Counted from the first letter of the stretch, positions 33,909-43,426 are shown. The stretch is DNA of 52,997 nucleotides from Balneolaceae bacterium (GCA_020832285.1 JAFIFB010000101.1:1-52997); one strand, 5' to 3'. Numbers and translations are program-made. The notes: generated by a model from the sequence alone, not told the origin.

Positions 33909-35126
33909 ATGACCAGGAAATCCAGAACAAACAGTCCAGATTTAGAAATCGTTATTGTTGCCGCAAAACGAACGGCCTGCGGTAAGGCCAATAAAGGATC
34001 ACTGAGGTTCACACGGCCCGATTCCCTGATGGGAGTGATCATCAAAGACCTTTTAAAGTCGGCTCCTGCCGTGGAACCGGAAATGGTGGATGATGTAATC
34101 GTTGGCTGTGCCTTCCCGGAGGGTTCTCAGGGTATGAATATGGCGCGTCAGGCGGTTTTTTTGGGAGGACTCCCCGATTCGGTACCCGGAATGACGATAA
34201 ACCGGTTTTGCTCATCGGGATTACAAACAATAGCCATGGCTGCTGAGAGAATAATGGCCGGAGGAGCAGAAATTATCATCGCCGGCGGTGCAGAGAGTAT
34301 GAGCCAGGTGCCAATGGGAGGAATTTCGTTTCAGCCTAACCCTGAGTTGACGAAAAATCGGCCGGAAGTTTTTATCAATATGGGCCTTACGGCCGAGAAA
34401 GTGGCAGAGAAGTATGAAGTAAGCCGTGAGGATCAGGATGAATTTGCACTGAAAAGTCATCAGAAAGCGGTCAAAGCCTGGGAAAATGGAACCTTTATAG
34501 AGCAAATCACTCCTGTTGAAGTAGTTCACAGGTATGTGACGGCCGATGGAGAGATGGATGAAGAAAAATTTAATTTTAAACAGGATGAAGGTCCGCGGAA
34601 AGATACCAATCTGGACGCATTAAACGGATTAAAACCAGTCTTTAAACAGGGTGGCAGTGTTACTGCCGGGAATTCCTCGCAAATGAACGATGCTGCTGCA
34701 GGTGTACTGGTAATGAGCCGCAAAAAAGCAGATAAACTGGGCTTAAAACCGATAGCGAGGTATCTTGGTTTTACGGTGGCAGGTGTTGCTCCGGAAATTA
34801 TGGGAATCGGACCGGTTGAAGCGATACCGAAAGTACTGAAACAGACCGGACTAAAGATGGATGACCTTGATTTGATTGAACTGAATGAAGCATTTGCAGC
34901 CCAGGCCCTGGCTGTGATCCGCGAAACGGGTCTCGACCCTGAGAAAGTGAATATTAATGGAGGGGCAATTGCAATGGGCCATCCGTTGGGCTGCACAGGG
35001 GCAAAGTTAACTACACAAATTCTCCACGACATGGCACGTCTGAATAAACACTACGGCATGGTTACGATGTGTATCGGCGGTGGAATGGGTGCTGCAGGGA
35101 TTTTTGAGAATTTGATGGATGGATAG
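33909..35126 (+). CDS. Acetyl-CoA C-acyltransferase (thiolase)
   Basis: This 405-residue cytosolic enzyme joins or splits acyl-CoA units (beta-oxidation or acetoacetyl-CoA formation). The nucleophile is C101 in INRFCSSGLQT. The second signature GHPLGCTGAK near residue 358 holds the histidine, and the last motif CIGGGMGAAGIFE near 388 holds the acid/base cysteine. ELNEAFAAQ lies near 332. Length and motifs are standard. The gene ends in ATGGATGGATAG, where the second ATG is the start of the overlapping FkbM-type gene. No hydratase/dehydrogenase gene adjoins it, so the exact role (FadA- or AtoB-like) is open. Confidence 0.93.
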   Translation: MTRKSRTNSPDLEIVIVAAKRTACGKANKGSLRFTRPDSLMGVIIKDLLKSAPAVEPEMVDDVIVGCAFPEGSQGMNMARQAVFLGGLPDSVPGMTINRFCSSGLQTIAMAAERIMAGGAEIIIAGGAESMSQVPMGGISFQPNPELTKNRPEVFINMGLTAEKVAEKYEVSREDQDEFALKSHQKAVKAWENGTFIEQITPVEVVHRYVTADGEMDEEKFNFKQDEGPRKDTNLDALNGLKPVFKQGGSVTAGNSSQMNDAAAGVLVMSRKKADKLGLKPIARYLGFTVAGVAPEIMGIGPVEAIPKVLKQTGLKMDDLDLIELNEAFAAQALAVIRETGLDPEKVNINGGAIAMGHPLGCTGAKLTTQILHDMARLNKHYGMVTMCIGGGMGAAGIFENLMDG

Positions 35127-35895
35127 ATTCTTTAAAAAACATAAACTAATAATCTTGAAATATTTTAAAAAGCTACTCAGGCAAGCAGTAGGCAAATTTA
35201 ATAGTACTTCCAGATGGAAAATAAACCGTGCAGGTTATAGTCATAATTTTTTCCATAATCTTTTGGATGATTACTTTTTGTCCAAAAAGAACATAGTCTT
35301 TATACAAATAGGTGGTTGTGATGGTAAAAGTTTTGACCCGATATATCCATACTTAAAAAGATACCGAAACAGAGTAAGTGGTGTTATTGTTGAGCCTGTA
35401 CATGAATATTGCAATGAATTAAGGAGTATGTATTCAGATCAACCTGGAATAAAAGTGTTCCAGGGTGCAATTCATAATTCAAAAGATAATATGCCATTTT
35501 ACAGGCCTGATTTAGATCATTTAGTAAACATGCAGGGCTTTGAGAAGGGAATAGCTTCATTCAATAAACATCATATCACAAAATATGGTATTACAGAAAA
35601 CGAGATTATAGAAGAGACAGTTGAGTGTATAACTCTTCCCGAACTTATTGAGCAATACAGTTTAACAGATGTTGATATTTTACAGATTGATACGGAAGGA
35701 TACGACGGCCAGATTATTTTGAATATTGATTTCAGCAGATTTAAACCGTCAATTATACATTTTGAACACGGATTGGGCGATGAAATCATGACATCTGAGG
35801 AGCTGGCTGAAATAATAAAGCTTTTGAACTCAGAAGGTTATGATATTCAGATAGATGTTTTTGATGCAACTGCATATGAACGTAATCTTTTTTGA
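35119..35895 (+). CDS. FkbM-family methyltransferase
   Basis: This 258-residue SAM-dependent O-methyltransferase of the FkbM type usually modifies sugars or polyketide/glycan groups. The glycine-rich SAM motif is VFIQIGGCDG near residue 55, and the post-motif DILQIDTEGYDGQIIL near 188 includes the FkbM D-T-E-G-Y-D box. It is visibly more A/T-rich and lysine/isoleucine-rich than the overlapping thiolase, which suggests separate origin. It overlaps the thiolase by 8 bases (the ATG sits inside the thiolase end), so translation is probably coupled. No glycosyltransferase or polysaccharide gene is nearby, so the substrate is unknown. Confidence 0.85.
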   Translation: MDRFFKKHKLIILKYFKKLLRQAVGKFNSTSRWKINRAGYSHNFFHNLLDDYFLSKKNIVFIQIGGCDGKSFDPIYPYLKRYRNRVSGVIVEPVHEYCNELRSMYSDQPGIKVFQGAIHNSKDNMPFYRPDLDHLVNMQGFEKGIASFNKHHITKYGITENEIIEETVECITLPELIEQYSLTDVDILQIDTEGYDGQIILNIDFSRFKPSIIHFEHGLGDEIMTSEELAEIIKLLNSEGYDIQIDVFDATAYERNLF

Positions 35896-35990
35896 AAGCT
35901 GATGCTCTCAGAGGAAAAGTAAAAAAAGCATCAGGATAAGGTTGATTCAGGATTTTTTGGCCCGAAATACTGCTTTTATCTATGGTAAAC

Positions 35991-36674
35991 TTAATGCTTA
36001 AATAACTGCCAGGGGTTTTCCCGGGGTAAACCGGCTGTAAATGTAATTTCCTTTTTATGTGTTGGATGCTCTATACTCATCTTCCAGGCATGCAGTGCGA
36101 TGGTAGGGTGGCTTCCGGAACCGTATTTCCGGTCACCCCAGACCGGGTAACCTTCATTTGCAAATTGCACACGGATTTGATGTGCACGCCCGGTAATCAG
36201 GTTTACAGAAAGTAAAGCTAAATCATTTTTTTGTTCCAAAACTTTAAAAGTCAACTCTGCTTGCTTAGCACCTTTCGTACCGGCGTTCACTGCTCTTACA
36301 ATATTTGATGACTGCTCTTTCAGCAAGTGGTGTGTCAAAAAGCCGGTTTCGGGCGGTTTCCCCTCAACCACAGCAAGGTAGGTTTTCCGAACTGTTCGTC
36401 GCCGGATCTGTTCACTGATACGGGAAGCCGCTTTGGATGTTTTTGCAAAGAGCATGACGCCGCTAACCGGTTTATCAAGACGGTGAAGCAGGCCAAGAAA
36501 AACATTCCCCGGTTTGTTGTACTCTTTTTTGATGTAATCCTTGCAAAGGTTTAACAGGTCGGGCTTACCGGTATGATCTTCCTGAGACAAGAGGCCTTTT
36601 GGTTTGTCAACTGTAAGCAGGTGATTATCTTCGTATATAATTTCGATATCAGGTTTTGTGCCAGTTGTTTTCAT
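35991..36674 (-). CDS. RluA-type pseudouridine synthase
   Basis: This 227-residue enzyme isomerises uridine in RNA. The catalytic aspartate is D67 in LHRLDKPVSG. Also present are KTYLAVVEG and GRAHQIRVQFANEG with the following GDRKYG near residues 160-195. It lacks an N-terminal S4 domain, so it is closer to the short RluA/TruC-like enzymes than to RluC/RluD. The target (23S rRNA or tRNA) cannot be fixed. It reads away from uvrC, with a ~145-base gap between them holding both promoters. Confidence 0.9.
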   Translation of the reverse strand: MKTTGTKPDIEIIYEDNHLLTVDKPKGLLSQEDHTGKPDLLNLCKDYIKKEYNKPGNVFLGLLHRLDKPVSGVMLFAKTSKAASRISEQIRRRTVRKTYLAVVEGKPPETGFLTHHLLKEQSSNIVRAVNAGTKGAKQAELTFKVLEQKNDLALLSVNLITGRAHQIRVQFANEGYPVWGDRKYGSGSHPTIALHAWKMSIEHPTHKKEITFTAGLPRENPWQLFKH

Positions 36675-36818
36675 CTTGAGCCGGTCTTTTGTTTATCTTT
36701 AGACGACAATAAGGATCAAATTTCCCTGTGAAAGATACAGGTAAAAAAAGTTGTATTTCATAATGTGTGCATAACCGGTTCATAATATGAACTATGCGGT
36801 AGAACATAACAAAGATTC

Positions 36819-38657
36819 ATGTCCATTACTTTAGACGAAAAAGTTGCTCATTTACCACTTAGTCCGGGTGTTTACCGGTTCACAGACAGCCGTGGGAGTT
36901 CGCTCTATGTGGGTAAAGCGAAACGGCTCAGAAACCGGGTCCGATCCTATTTTCAGGAGTCAAAAAATCAGGATGGCCGGATCCGTGTGATGGTAAAGAA
37001 AATAACCGATGTAGAAGTTTTTGTAACTGACTCTGAAGCTGAAGCCCTGATACTTGAAAATCATCTCATCAAACGCCATCAGCCCAGGTACAACATTATG
37101 TACCGTGATGATAAATCTTATCCCTACATTTGCATCACGAACGATGATAAGCCGAGAGTATATCCTACAAGGACGGTGATTAAAGATGGAAGTAAATATT
37201 TTGGCCCTTACGATCATGTGGGGCACATGCGGCGGATGCTGGAAACCATTCGAAAAACCTTTGACCTGTGTACTTGTGCTGTTTCTCCAAAAATGGTTGA
37301 TAAATCACGCGGAGTTCCAAAATGGCATTCCTGTTTTGATGATTACCTGCAAAACTGTTCGGGTGACTGGGATCCGGAGAAGTATTCCATCACAATGGAA
37401 AAGGTGATCCGCCTGCTGTCCGGTAAAACAGATAAACTAATCAGGGAAGTGAAAGAAGAGATGGAGATCGCTTCGCAGGCACTGGAGTTTGAACAGGCTG
37501 CAAGTTTACGCGACAGCTTGCTGTCACTTCAGAAGTACAATCAAAAAATGAAAATTGTAGACAGTAAAAAGAATAATCGCGACCTATTTGCGATAGAGGC
37601 TGATTACGACCTGGGTGAAGCTTGCGGGGTATTATTTAAAATAAGAGAAGGGAAACTGATTGGTAAATTTCAGCGATTTCTGAAAAATATTGATGGGGTT
37701 GGCCGAAGTGAAATGATCCAGTCGTTCGTGGAAGATTACTATACAGGCCCGGCCGAATATGGAGGTGAAGCAATACCCGATGAAGTGTACCTTAGTGATG
37801 AAATGGAAGATGAAACTCCCCTGAGCCAGTATCTGTGGGAAAAGCACGGAAAAAAAGTGCCTATCCATGTTCCGAAAATTGGAGAAAAGAAACACCTTGT
37901 TGAAATGGCACTTTCTAACGCCAAATTAAAACTGGGAGAAAGGAGTCTTGAAAAAGAGAAAGCCGATCGCGACAGAATACCCAAAGCTGTGAAAGATTTA
38001 AAAGAATACCTTCATCTCCAGAGGCTGCCCCGCAGAATTGAGTGTTTTGATAATTCCAATATACAGGGAAGTGATCCTGTGGCTTCGATGGTCTGTTTCG
38101 TGGACGGGAAACCTAAAAAAAGTGAATACAAAAAGTTTAAAATAAAAACGGTCACCGGGCCTGATGATTTTGCATCCATGAAAGAAGTTCTTATTCGGAG
38201 ATATTTAAGGGTAAAAAATGAAAAACAGCAGCCACCTGACCTTATTTTAGTAGATGGTGGAAAGGGTCAGCTGAACGTATCTGTTGAGGCATTGAAAGAG
38301 ATTGGGTTTCTTGAACAGTGCGAAATTGCCGGGCTGGCAAAAAGGCTTGAAGAAGTTTTTATCCCCGGTAAGGCTGATCCGGTCATGATCCCGAAAACTT
38401 CTCCTTCCCTCAAATTATTACAAATGGCCCGTGATGAAGCACACCGTTTCGCAATTACGTTTCATCGGAAAAAAAGATCAGACCGAACTATTAAAACCGA
38501 ACTTACCGACATACCGGGAATTGGAGAAACCAAGGCGAAAGTGTTGTTAAAAGAGTTTGGATCAGTAAAGAAAATTAAAGCGTGCAGTCTGGAAACTCTT
38601 CAGCAGTTTTTAGGTAGAAACACCGGAGAGGTAGTGTATCATCATTTTCGAAAATAA
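36819..38657 (+). CDS. uvrC: UvrABC excinuclease subunit C
   Basis: This 612-residue protein makes the incisions in nucleotide excision repair. The N-terminal GIY-YIG nuclease is seen as PGVYRFTDSRGSSLYVGKAK (residues about 16-35). The UvrB-binding UVR motif is near 205-240 (EMEIASQALEFEQAASLRDS), followed by an RNase H-like domain (about 380-540) with DNSNIQGSDPVASMV and LILVDGGKGQL. Two C-terminal helix-hairpin-helix motifs include LTDIPGIGETKAKVL. All expected parts are present and full length. It is monocistronic and the first of a long plus-strand run of housekeeping genes. Confidence 0.97.
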   Translation: MSITLDEKVAHLPLSPGVYRFTDSRGSSLYVGKAKRLRNRVRSYFQESKNQDGRIRVMVKKITDVEVFVTDSEAEALILENHLIKRHQPRYNIMYRDDKSYPYICITNDDKPRVYPTRTVIKDGSKYFGPYDHVGHMRRMLETIRKTFDLCTCAVSPKMVDKSRGVPKWHSCFDDYLQNCSGDWDPEKYSITMEKVIRLLSGKTDKLIREVKEEMEIASQALEFEQAASLRDSLLSLQKYNQKMKIVDSKKNNRDLFAIEADYDLGEACGVLFKIREGKLIGKFQRFLKNIDGVGRSEMIQSFVEDYYTGPAEYGGEAIPDEVYLSDEMEDETPLSQYLWEKHGKKVPIHVPKIGEKKHLVEMALSNAKLKLGERSLEKEKADRDRIPKAVKDLKEYLHLQRLPRRIECFDNSNIQGSDPVASMVCFVDGKPKKSEYKKFKIKTVTGPDDFASMKEVLIRRYLRVKNEKQQPPDLILVDGGKGQLNVSVEALKEIGFLEQCEIAGLAKRLEEVFIPGKADPVMIPKTSPSLKLLQMARDEAHRFAITFHRKKRSDRTIKTELTDIPGIGETKAKVLLKEFGSVKKIKACSLETLQQFLGRNTGEVVYHHFRK

Positions 38658-38850
38658 ACTTCTGTGAATATAATAGCATGAAAATGTGATAGAAAAAATG
38701 ACATTTAAATGCTAACCTTAAAAAGTTGATAGAGTACATGCATTCTGAAAAAACGTCAGAATTCGTTACTTGGCATCATATATGCGGTATTAATCATAAA
38801 AGTGACTACTTCATTACCTGAATGTTATCATCAGGAAAGATGTTTTGAAA

Positions 38851-39519
38851 ATGAGGAAAGGCTTACTTATAATAGATAGAACTATGAGACTCAATAACTC
38901 AGACCACATACCGAAAAATTACGAGAAGATGAAAGACGAGGAATTGGTTCATCTTTTCAGAAAGGAAGACGATCAACTCGCTTTCAGGGAGCTGATGAAC
39001 CGTCATCAGGCCAAAGTGTATTCATACATCTTTAGTATGATCCAGAATCGCGAAGTGGCCAATGATATCTTCCAGGAGACGTTTACAAAGGTCATCACCA
39101 AGATGGACGATACGTACAATGAGCAGGGGAAATGGATTGCCTGGGTGATGAGGATCGCTCACAACGCAACAATCGATCATATCAGAAAACAAAAACGATT
39201 TGTAGACGTTACAAGTTCATATGACGAAGAGTCGAAAACCGACTTTTACGAAAGATTACCTGATGAAGATTCGATCGGCCAGCATGAAAAGCTTGAGCTT
39301 GATGAATCTACTTCAAGTCTTTTAAAGCATATATCGAATTTGCCGGAAGAGCAGCGAACTGTGGTAATGTTGCGGCACTACTACGAAATGCCTTTTAAGG
39401 AGATAGCTGAACTTACTGATGTGTCTATTAATACCGCACTTGGGCGAATGAGATATGCTTTGATAAATCTTCGTAAAATGTTCGACGAGGAACATGAGAA
39501 GGAATCAAAGAACATATGA
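38851..39519 (+). CDS. ECF-type RNA polymerase sigma factor
   Basis: This ~222-residue alternative sigma factor has region 2 at about 40-110 (LMNRHQAKVYSYIFSMI, then DIFQETFTKV) and a region 4 helix-turn-helix near 150-210 (LPEEQRTVVMLRHYYEMPFK and VSINTALGRMRYAL). The ATG at 38851 is preceded by AGGAAAG; an in-frame ATG at 38884 is also possible. It overlaps the downstream gene by 4 bases (ATGA), forming a two-gene unit with a likely anti-sigma factor. Target promoters are unknown. The next housekeeping cluster (parAB) begins about 180 bases after the pair. Confidence 0.88.
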   Translation: MRKGLLIIDRTMRLNNSDHIPKNYEKMKDEELVHLFRKEDDQLAFRELMNRHQAKVYSYIFSMIQNREVANDIFQETFTKVITKMDDTYNEQGKWIAWVMRIAHNATIDHIRKQKRFVDVTSSYDEESKTDFYERLPDEDSIGQHEKLELDESTSSLLKHISNLPEEQRTVVMLRHYYEMPFKEIAELTDVSINTALGRMRYALINLRKMFDEEHEKESKNI

Positions 39520-40181
39520 GTAAGAAAGATAATCGAAGTATAGCCTTTATATATGATGAGATGGATCCCTCTGAAAAACTTGAATTTGAGAGGGATCTTG
39601 AAATTGACAACAATCTTCTCATCGAAGTAGAATCATTAAAAAATGTATCTGAAAATCTTAACAATCTCAAGGAAATAGCTCCCCCTCAAGATATTGTTGA
39701 GATTATTTGTAAATCTGCTGTGAAACATAAAAGTCGCACGGGAGGCTCATATAAACGTTCTGCGTTCTACGCGGCTGCAGCAATTTTACTTCTGGGTATG
39801 ACGTCTGGCTTCTTTCTGCTAGATGGTTATCAGAAAAATACAGAAAGTAATTCATCTGCAGACGCCGCGTCAGCAGGAAGCAGTTCACCTGTACTGACAG
39901 AATTTGTTCATCCAAGAGCTACATCTCAAAATAATAACATCACCACTTCCAGTATTACCTCTGGCAGTGCTGCTACGATAAGTACAGCCAGTACAAATCG
40001 TGTTTCGCCCTGGGTAGATCACAATGAAGTCATTCATTTTCATGATCGCTTTGGTGCAGGGGAATCCGCTGCTATCGATTCCATTTTCAGGAACAGCATG
40101 CAAAAATTAACCCCTGTTACTGATCCGGCTCAGTCCAAACATTTTCAACGCAATTTGCACCTGACAGGCAGCAGAAGATAA
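39516..40181 (+). CDS. Probable anti-sigma factor, single-pass membrane protein
   Basis: This 221-residue protein has an N-terminal segment KDNRSIAFIYDEMDPSEKLE that resembles the sigma-binding end of Bacteroidota-type anti-sigma factors. It has no zinc-binding HxxxCxxC motif. One transmembrane helix lies near residues 86-107 (SAFYAAAAILLLGMTSGFFL). The periplasmic tail is serine/threonine-rich and low in structure (SSADAASAGSSSPVLTEF). The ATG overlaps the sigma factor stop, which supports a regulatory pair. With no zinc site and a low-complexity tail, how a signal is sensed is unclear. It could alternatively be an unrelated membrane protein co-transcribed with the sigma gene. Confidence 0.65.
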   Translation: MSKKDNRSIAFIYDEMDPSEKLEFERDLEIDNNLLIEVESLKNVSENLNNLKEIAPPQDIVEIICKSAVKHKSRTGGSYKRSAFYAAAAILLLGMTSGFFLLDGYQKNTESNSSADAASAGSSSPVLTEFVHPRATSQNNNITTSSITSGSAATISTASTNRVSPWVDHNEVIHFHDRFGAGESAAIDSIFRNSMQKLTPVTDPAQSKHFQRNLHLTGSRR

Positions 40182-40360
40182 ATCCTGGCTCTTCTTTTTA
40201 ATAATTTGCAGGTTGCTTACCCGGAAGATCAATGGTTTCAGTAACAAAGAACCTTTTCCAAGAGTTTTCCACCACGCACTGTGAATAACTTCTTTTGGTT
40301 CACGGTGAGGTGAGGGTTATATTGGCTATGAGTAAAAAACCATAAGTTTTTATTTTAAGA

Positions 40361-41161
40361 ATGGGAAAGATTTTATCCATTGCAAATCAAAAAGGGGGGG
40401 TTGGCAAAACAACCACCGCCATAAATCTTGCCGCAAGTCTCGCGGTAATTGAACATTCGACACTCATAATCGATGTTGACCCTCAAAGTAATACAACAAG
40501 TGGACTGGGAATTGAGCCAAGGTCGGTAACGAATTCTATTTATGAGGTGATGATTGGGGGAACTGATATTAACGAGACTATTATGGAAACAGAGATGCCT
40601 CATCTCGATTTAATTCCTTCGCACATTAATCTTGTAGGTGCAGAAATTGAAATGGTCGAACGCAACGAGCGCGAAAGGATATTACTGAAATCAATAGAAG
40701 GCTTAAAAGATAAGTATGATTTTATTATTATAGATTGTCCTCCATCTCTTGGCCTGCTTACAATCAACTCGTTAACCGCATCTGACTCGGTACTAATTCC
40801 GGTTCAGTGTGAATATTATGCACTTGAAGGACTTGGCCAGCTTCTGAATACCATTAAAATTGTGCGTCAGCATCTCAACCGCAATTTGGAAATTGAAGGC
40901 GTTCTGCTCACAATGTACGACACACGAACCCGGCTCTCTAACCAGGTGGCTGATGAAGTGAAACGTTATTTTGACGACCGGGTCTTTTCTACAATTATCG
41001 CCCGGAATATTCGCCTGGCTGAAGCACCCAGTTTTGGGAAACCAGCTATTTTGTATGATGCGACAAGTGCAGGCTCAAAAAATTATCTGTCGCTTGCAAG
41101 AGAAATTATTCAAAACAATAAAAAAATGTTTAAATCGAGCCCGCTGCTGTCTAAATCGTGA
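40361..41161 (+). CDS. parA: Chromosome-partitioning ATPase ParA/Soj
   Basis: This 266-residue deviant-Walker ATPase drives segregation of the ParB-bound origin region. The signature K11-G-G-V-G-K-T-T and the Walker [14 protein letters not shown] region are intact. [12 protein letters not shown] lies near residue 125 and [15 protein letters not shown] near 225, as in chromosomal ParA proteins. The start is supported by the motif position (residues 11-18). parB begins 6 bases after its stop, so the genes form an operon with DUF5683 and a LOG-type gene. I did not find a parS site in the window. Confidence 0.96.
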   Translation: MGKILSIANQKGGVGKTTTAINLAASLAVIEHSTLIIDVDPQSNTTSGLGIEPRSVTNSIYEVMIGGTDINETIMETEMPHLDLIPSHINLVGAEIEMVERNERERILLKSIEGLKDKYDFIIIDCPPSLGLLTINSLTASDSVLIPVQCEYYALEGLGQLLNTIKIVRQHLNRNLEIEGVLLTMYDTRTRLSNQVADEVKRYFDDRVFSTIIARNIRLAEAPSFGKPAILYDATSAGSKNYLSLAREIIQNNKKMFKSSPLLSKS

Positions 41162-41167
41162 GATAAT

Positions 41168-42094
41168 ATGTCGAAAAAAGTTTTAGGTAGGGGACTTGGC
41201 GCCTTTTTTCCTGATTATGAAGATGATTCGGAAAAAGAGGGGAGTAATACTGCAACACCAAAAAAATCAAGTCCAAAGTCTGCTATCGATCCGGCTGAAC
41301 GCGTGAATATTGTATTAAATATTCCAGTAGGTCACATCCGGCCAAACCCCCACCAGCCAAGAACCGATTTTAAAGAAGAAGCACTCGAAGAACTTGCTTC
41401 ATCTATCGAAAAACATGGTCTCATTCAGCCGATAACGGTTCGTTATCTTGGACAGAAGAGGTTCGAACTGATCAGTGGTGAGCGCAGGTTGAGAGCCACA
41501 AAACTTGCAGGGATTGACGAAATTCCCGCATACATCCGCGAGGCGAACGACGAGGAGATCATCGCGTTTGCACTGATTGAAAATATCCAGAGAGAGGAAC
41601 TAAACCCGCTCGAAATAGCTCTCGGTTACCAGCGACTGATAGAAGAGTGTAAATACACGCAAAGCCAGGCTGCAGAGCGAGTGGGCAAAAACAGAACAAC
41701 AGTGACGAATATGCTGCGGCTGCTGCAACTACCTGATTTTATCCAGGCAGCACTGAGAGATGAAAGTATAACAACCGGCCATGCAAGAGCGTTAATAAAT
41801 CTCAAAAATGAAAGTGATCAGCGAAAGCTTCTTAAAAATATTGTAAAAAAATCACTTTCAGTCAGGCAGACGGAAGACCTTGTTCGCTCTTATGATAAAA
41901 AGAGTGAACAGAAAACATCGAAGGCTAAACCCGAACGAAACCCTTTTCTTGAGGACCTTTCAAAACGGCTGAGAAACCGGTTAGGTACCAAAGTTAACAT
42001 CAAACAAAAAGGAAAAGGCGGAGAAATTCGGATTGAGTATTATTCCAATGATGATTTAGAACGATTGATTCAACTTTTGGATGAAATGGATTAG
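41168..42094 (+). CDS. parB: Chromosome-partitioning protein ParB
   Basis: This 308-residue CTP-dependent DNA clamp binds parS and recruits ParA and SMC. Domain order: a basic N-terminus (VLGRGLGAFFPD, the ParA-interacting end), then the CTPase domain with HIRPNPHQPRTDF near 60 and SGERRLRATKLAG near 100. A helix-turn-helix lies near 150-195 (QSQAAERVGKNRTTVTNML), and a C-terminal dimerisation segment spans about 235-305. It overlaps the next gene by 14 bases. A complete protein. Confidence 0.96.
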   Translation: MSKKVLGRGLGAFFPDYEDDSEKEGSNTATPKKSSPKSAIDPAERVNIVLNIPVGHIRPNPHQPRTDFKEEALEELASSIEKHGLIQPITVRYLGQKRFELISGERRLRATKLAGIDEIPAYIREANDEEIIAFALIENIQREELNPLEIALGYQRLIEECKYTQSQAAERVGKNRTTVTNMLRLLQLPDFIQAALRDESITTGHARALINLKNESDQRKLLKNIVKKSLSVRQTEDLVRSYDKKSEQKTSKAKPERNPFLEDLSKRLRNRLGTKVNIKQKGKGGEIRIEYYSNDDLERLIQLLDEMD

Positions 42095-42710
42095 CATCAT
42101 CACTTTTTTTGCTGTTTTTTTTACCACCCAGCTCCATGGTCAAAACAGTATCCTTGAAAAAGATTATACATTACTTGAAAGCCGTCTGTATCAAACATAT
42201 TCGGCAGAACAAGAAGATGATAATGGAGAAAACGAAGAGTACCCAAGCCCGCGTTCGGTTTTATATAAGTCGTTAATGATTCCCGGCTGGGGGCAGATTG
42301 AGAATCGGCAAATCTGGAAAGTGCCGATTATTTACGGGTTATTTACAGGTATTGGATTTTACACCTATTTTCTTCACGAACAGTATAACGACTACAGGGC
42401 AGCTTATTACAACGCAGTTCAAGGCCCTGATAGCGATTTTAAATTTGGACCAACACCCGAATATCTCGAAGGTGTAAATCAGAACCAGCTTCAGGCCAAT
42501 CGTAACAACTTGCGCAATCAAAGGGATTTTATGTTTGTTGTGATGGGGCTTGCTTATGGGCTAAATGCCCTGGATGCTTACGTTTTTGCCCACATGCGCA
42601 GCTTTGATGTCTCGGATGATCTTTCAGCCAGAACGGAAGTAGGCCCTGTAATTATGGCAGAGGGATTTCCCGGGGTTCGGGTATCATTATCATTATATAA
42701 AAACAGATAA
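42081..42710 (+). CDS. DUF5683 membrane protein
   Basis: This 209-residue protein has a signal or anchor helix (MKWISIITFFAVFFTTQLHG), a polar acidic stretch, then the DUF5683 motif SPRSVLYKSLMIPGWGQIEN (residues about 57-76). Two more hydrophobic segments lie near 80-100 and 145-165. The family is known in Bacteroidota-like genomes next to ParA/ParB; its role is not characterised. It overlaps parB by 14 bases and precedes the LOG gene by 2 bases, so it is part of one operon and is expressed with the segregation proteins. Confidence 0.85.
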   Translation: MKWISIITFFAVFFTTQLHGQNSILEKDYTLLESRLYQTYSAEQEDDNGENEEYPSPRSVLYKSLMIPGWGQIENRQIWKVPIIYGLFTGIGFYTYFLHEQYNDYRAAYYNAVQGPDSDFKFGPTPEYLEGVNQNQLQANRNNLRNQRDFMFVVMGLAYGLNALDAYVFAHMRSFDVSDDLSARTEVGPVIMAEGFPGVRVSLSLYKNR

Positions 42711-42712
42711 AC

Positions 42713-43426
42713 ATGACAGCAACAAAATTTTTCTCAGATAATAATAAACCAACCGACCGGTTTGATGCCGAAAGCAATAAAGACCTCTGGAGTATCTTTA
42801 AAATTATGGGCGAATTTGTAGATGGCTACGATTCGTTATTAAAAATTGGTCCATGCATTTCCATTTTTGGTTCAGCTCGCCTGAAACCGGGTACCGAGTA
42901 TTACGAAATGGCTGTGGAAACCGCTATTTCAATTGCAGAAAACGGGTTTGGCGTTATTACCGGGGGTGGACCGGGAATTATGGAAGCAGCAAACAAAGGT
43001 GCCTATAAGAAAAATGGCAAATCTGTAGGCCTTGGAATTGACCTTCCGCAGGAGCAGGGTGTGAACCGTTTTGTAACTCCGGATTATGAGATCAATTTCA
43101 AATATTTTTTTGTACGAAAAGTAATGTTCGTAAAATATGCTCAGGGATTTATCGTTTTTCCCGGCGGTTTTGGAACACTTGATGAGTTATTTGAAACACT
43201 AACACTAATTCAGACTCAGAAAATAGACCGTATACCTATTGTTTTGGTAGGAATTGAATACTGGAAGGGCCTTACAGACTGGCTTCAGGATAAACTGGTA
43301 GCCGACGGGTATATCAGCGAAAGTGACTTGGAACTTTTTTTCCTGACTGATGATGCTGAAGAAGCCGTTCGTTTTGTATGCGATTTCCATAAAAACAAGA
43401 AGCTTGAACCCAACTTTTCTTACTAA
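42713..43426 (+). CDS. LOG-family nucleotide hydrolase (TIGR00730)
   Basis: This 237-residue Rossmann-like protein has the LOG signatures GGGPGIMEAANKGAY near residue 83 and PGGFGTLDELFE near 151. This family cleaves nucleoside monophosphates to bases and is related to cytokinin-activating enzymes; many bacterial members are annotated only as 'lysine decarboxylase-like', which is misleading. It starts 2 bases after the DUF5683 stop. The acidic C-terminus (LFFLTDDAEEAVRFV) is complete. It is a moderately conserved chromosomal gene in this operon. Confidence 0.9.
   Translation: MTATKFFSDNNKPTDRFDAESNKDLWSIFKIMGEFVDGYDSLLKIGPCISIFGSARLKPGTEYYEMAVETAISIAENGFGVITGGGPGIMEAANKGAYKKNGKSVGLGIDLPQEQGVNRFVTPDYEINFKYFFVRKVMFVKYAQGFIVFPGGFGTLDELFETLTLIQTQKIDRIPIVLVGIEYWKGLTDWLQDKLVADGYISESDLELFFLTDDAEEAVRFVCDFHKNKKLEPNFSY

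Noticed and set aside
40200-40320. TGTGAATAAC and TTTTCCACC near parA as DnaA boxes of an origin
   Set aside because: Single TTATNCACA-like words occur in several other places in the window (about 18628, 48379, 51985), so there is no cluster. dnaA is not present.
40361-42094. A parS site beside parAB
   Set aside because: Scanning by eye for TGTTTCACGTGAAACA-like or similar palindromes near parAB found none. CACGTG words elsewhere lack the flanking arms.
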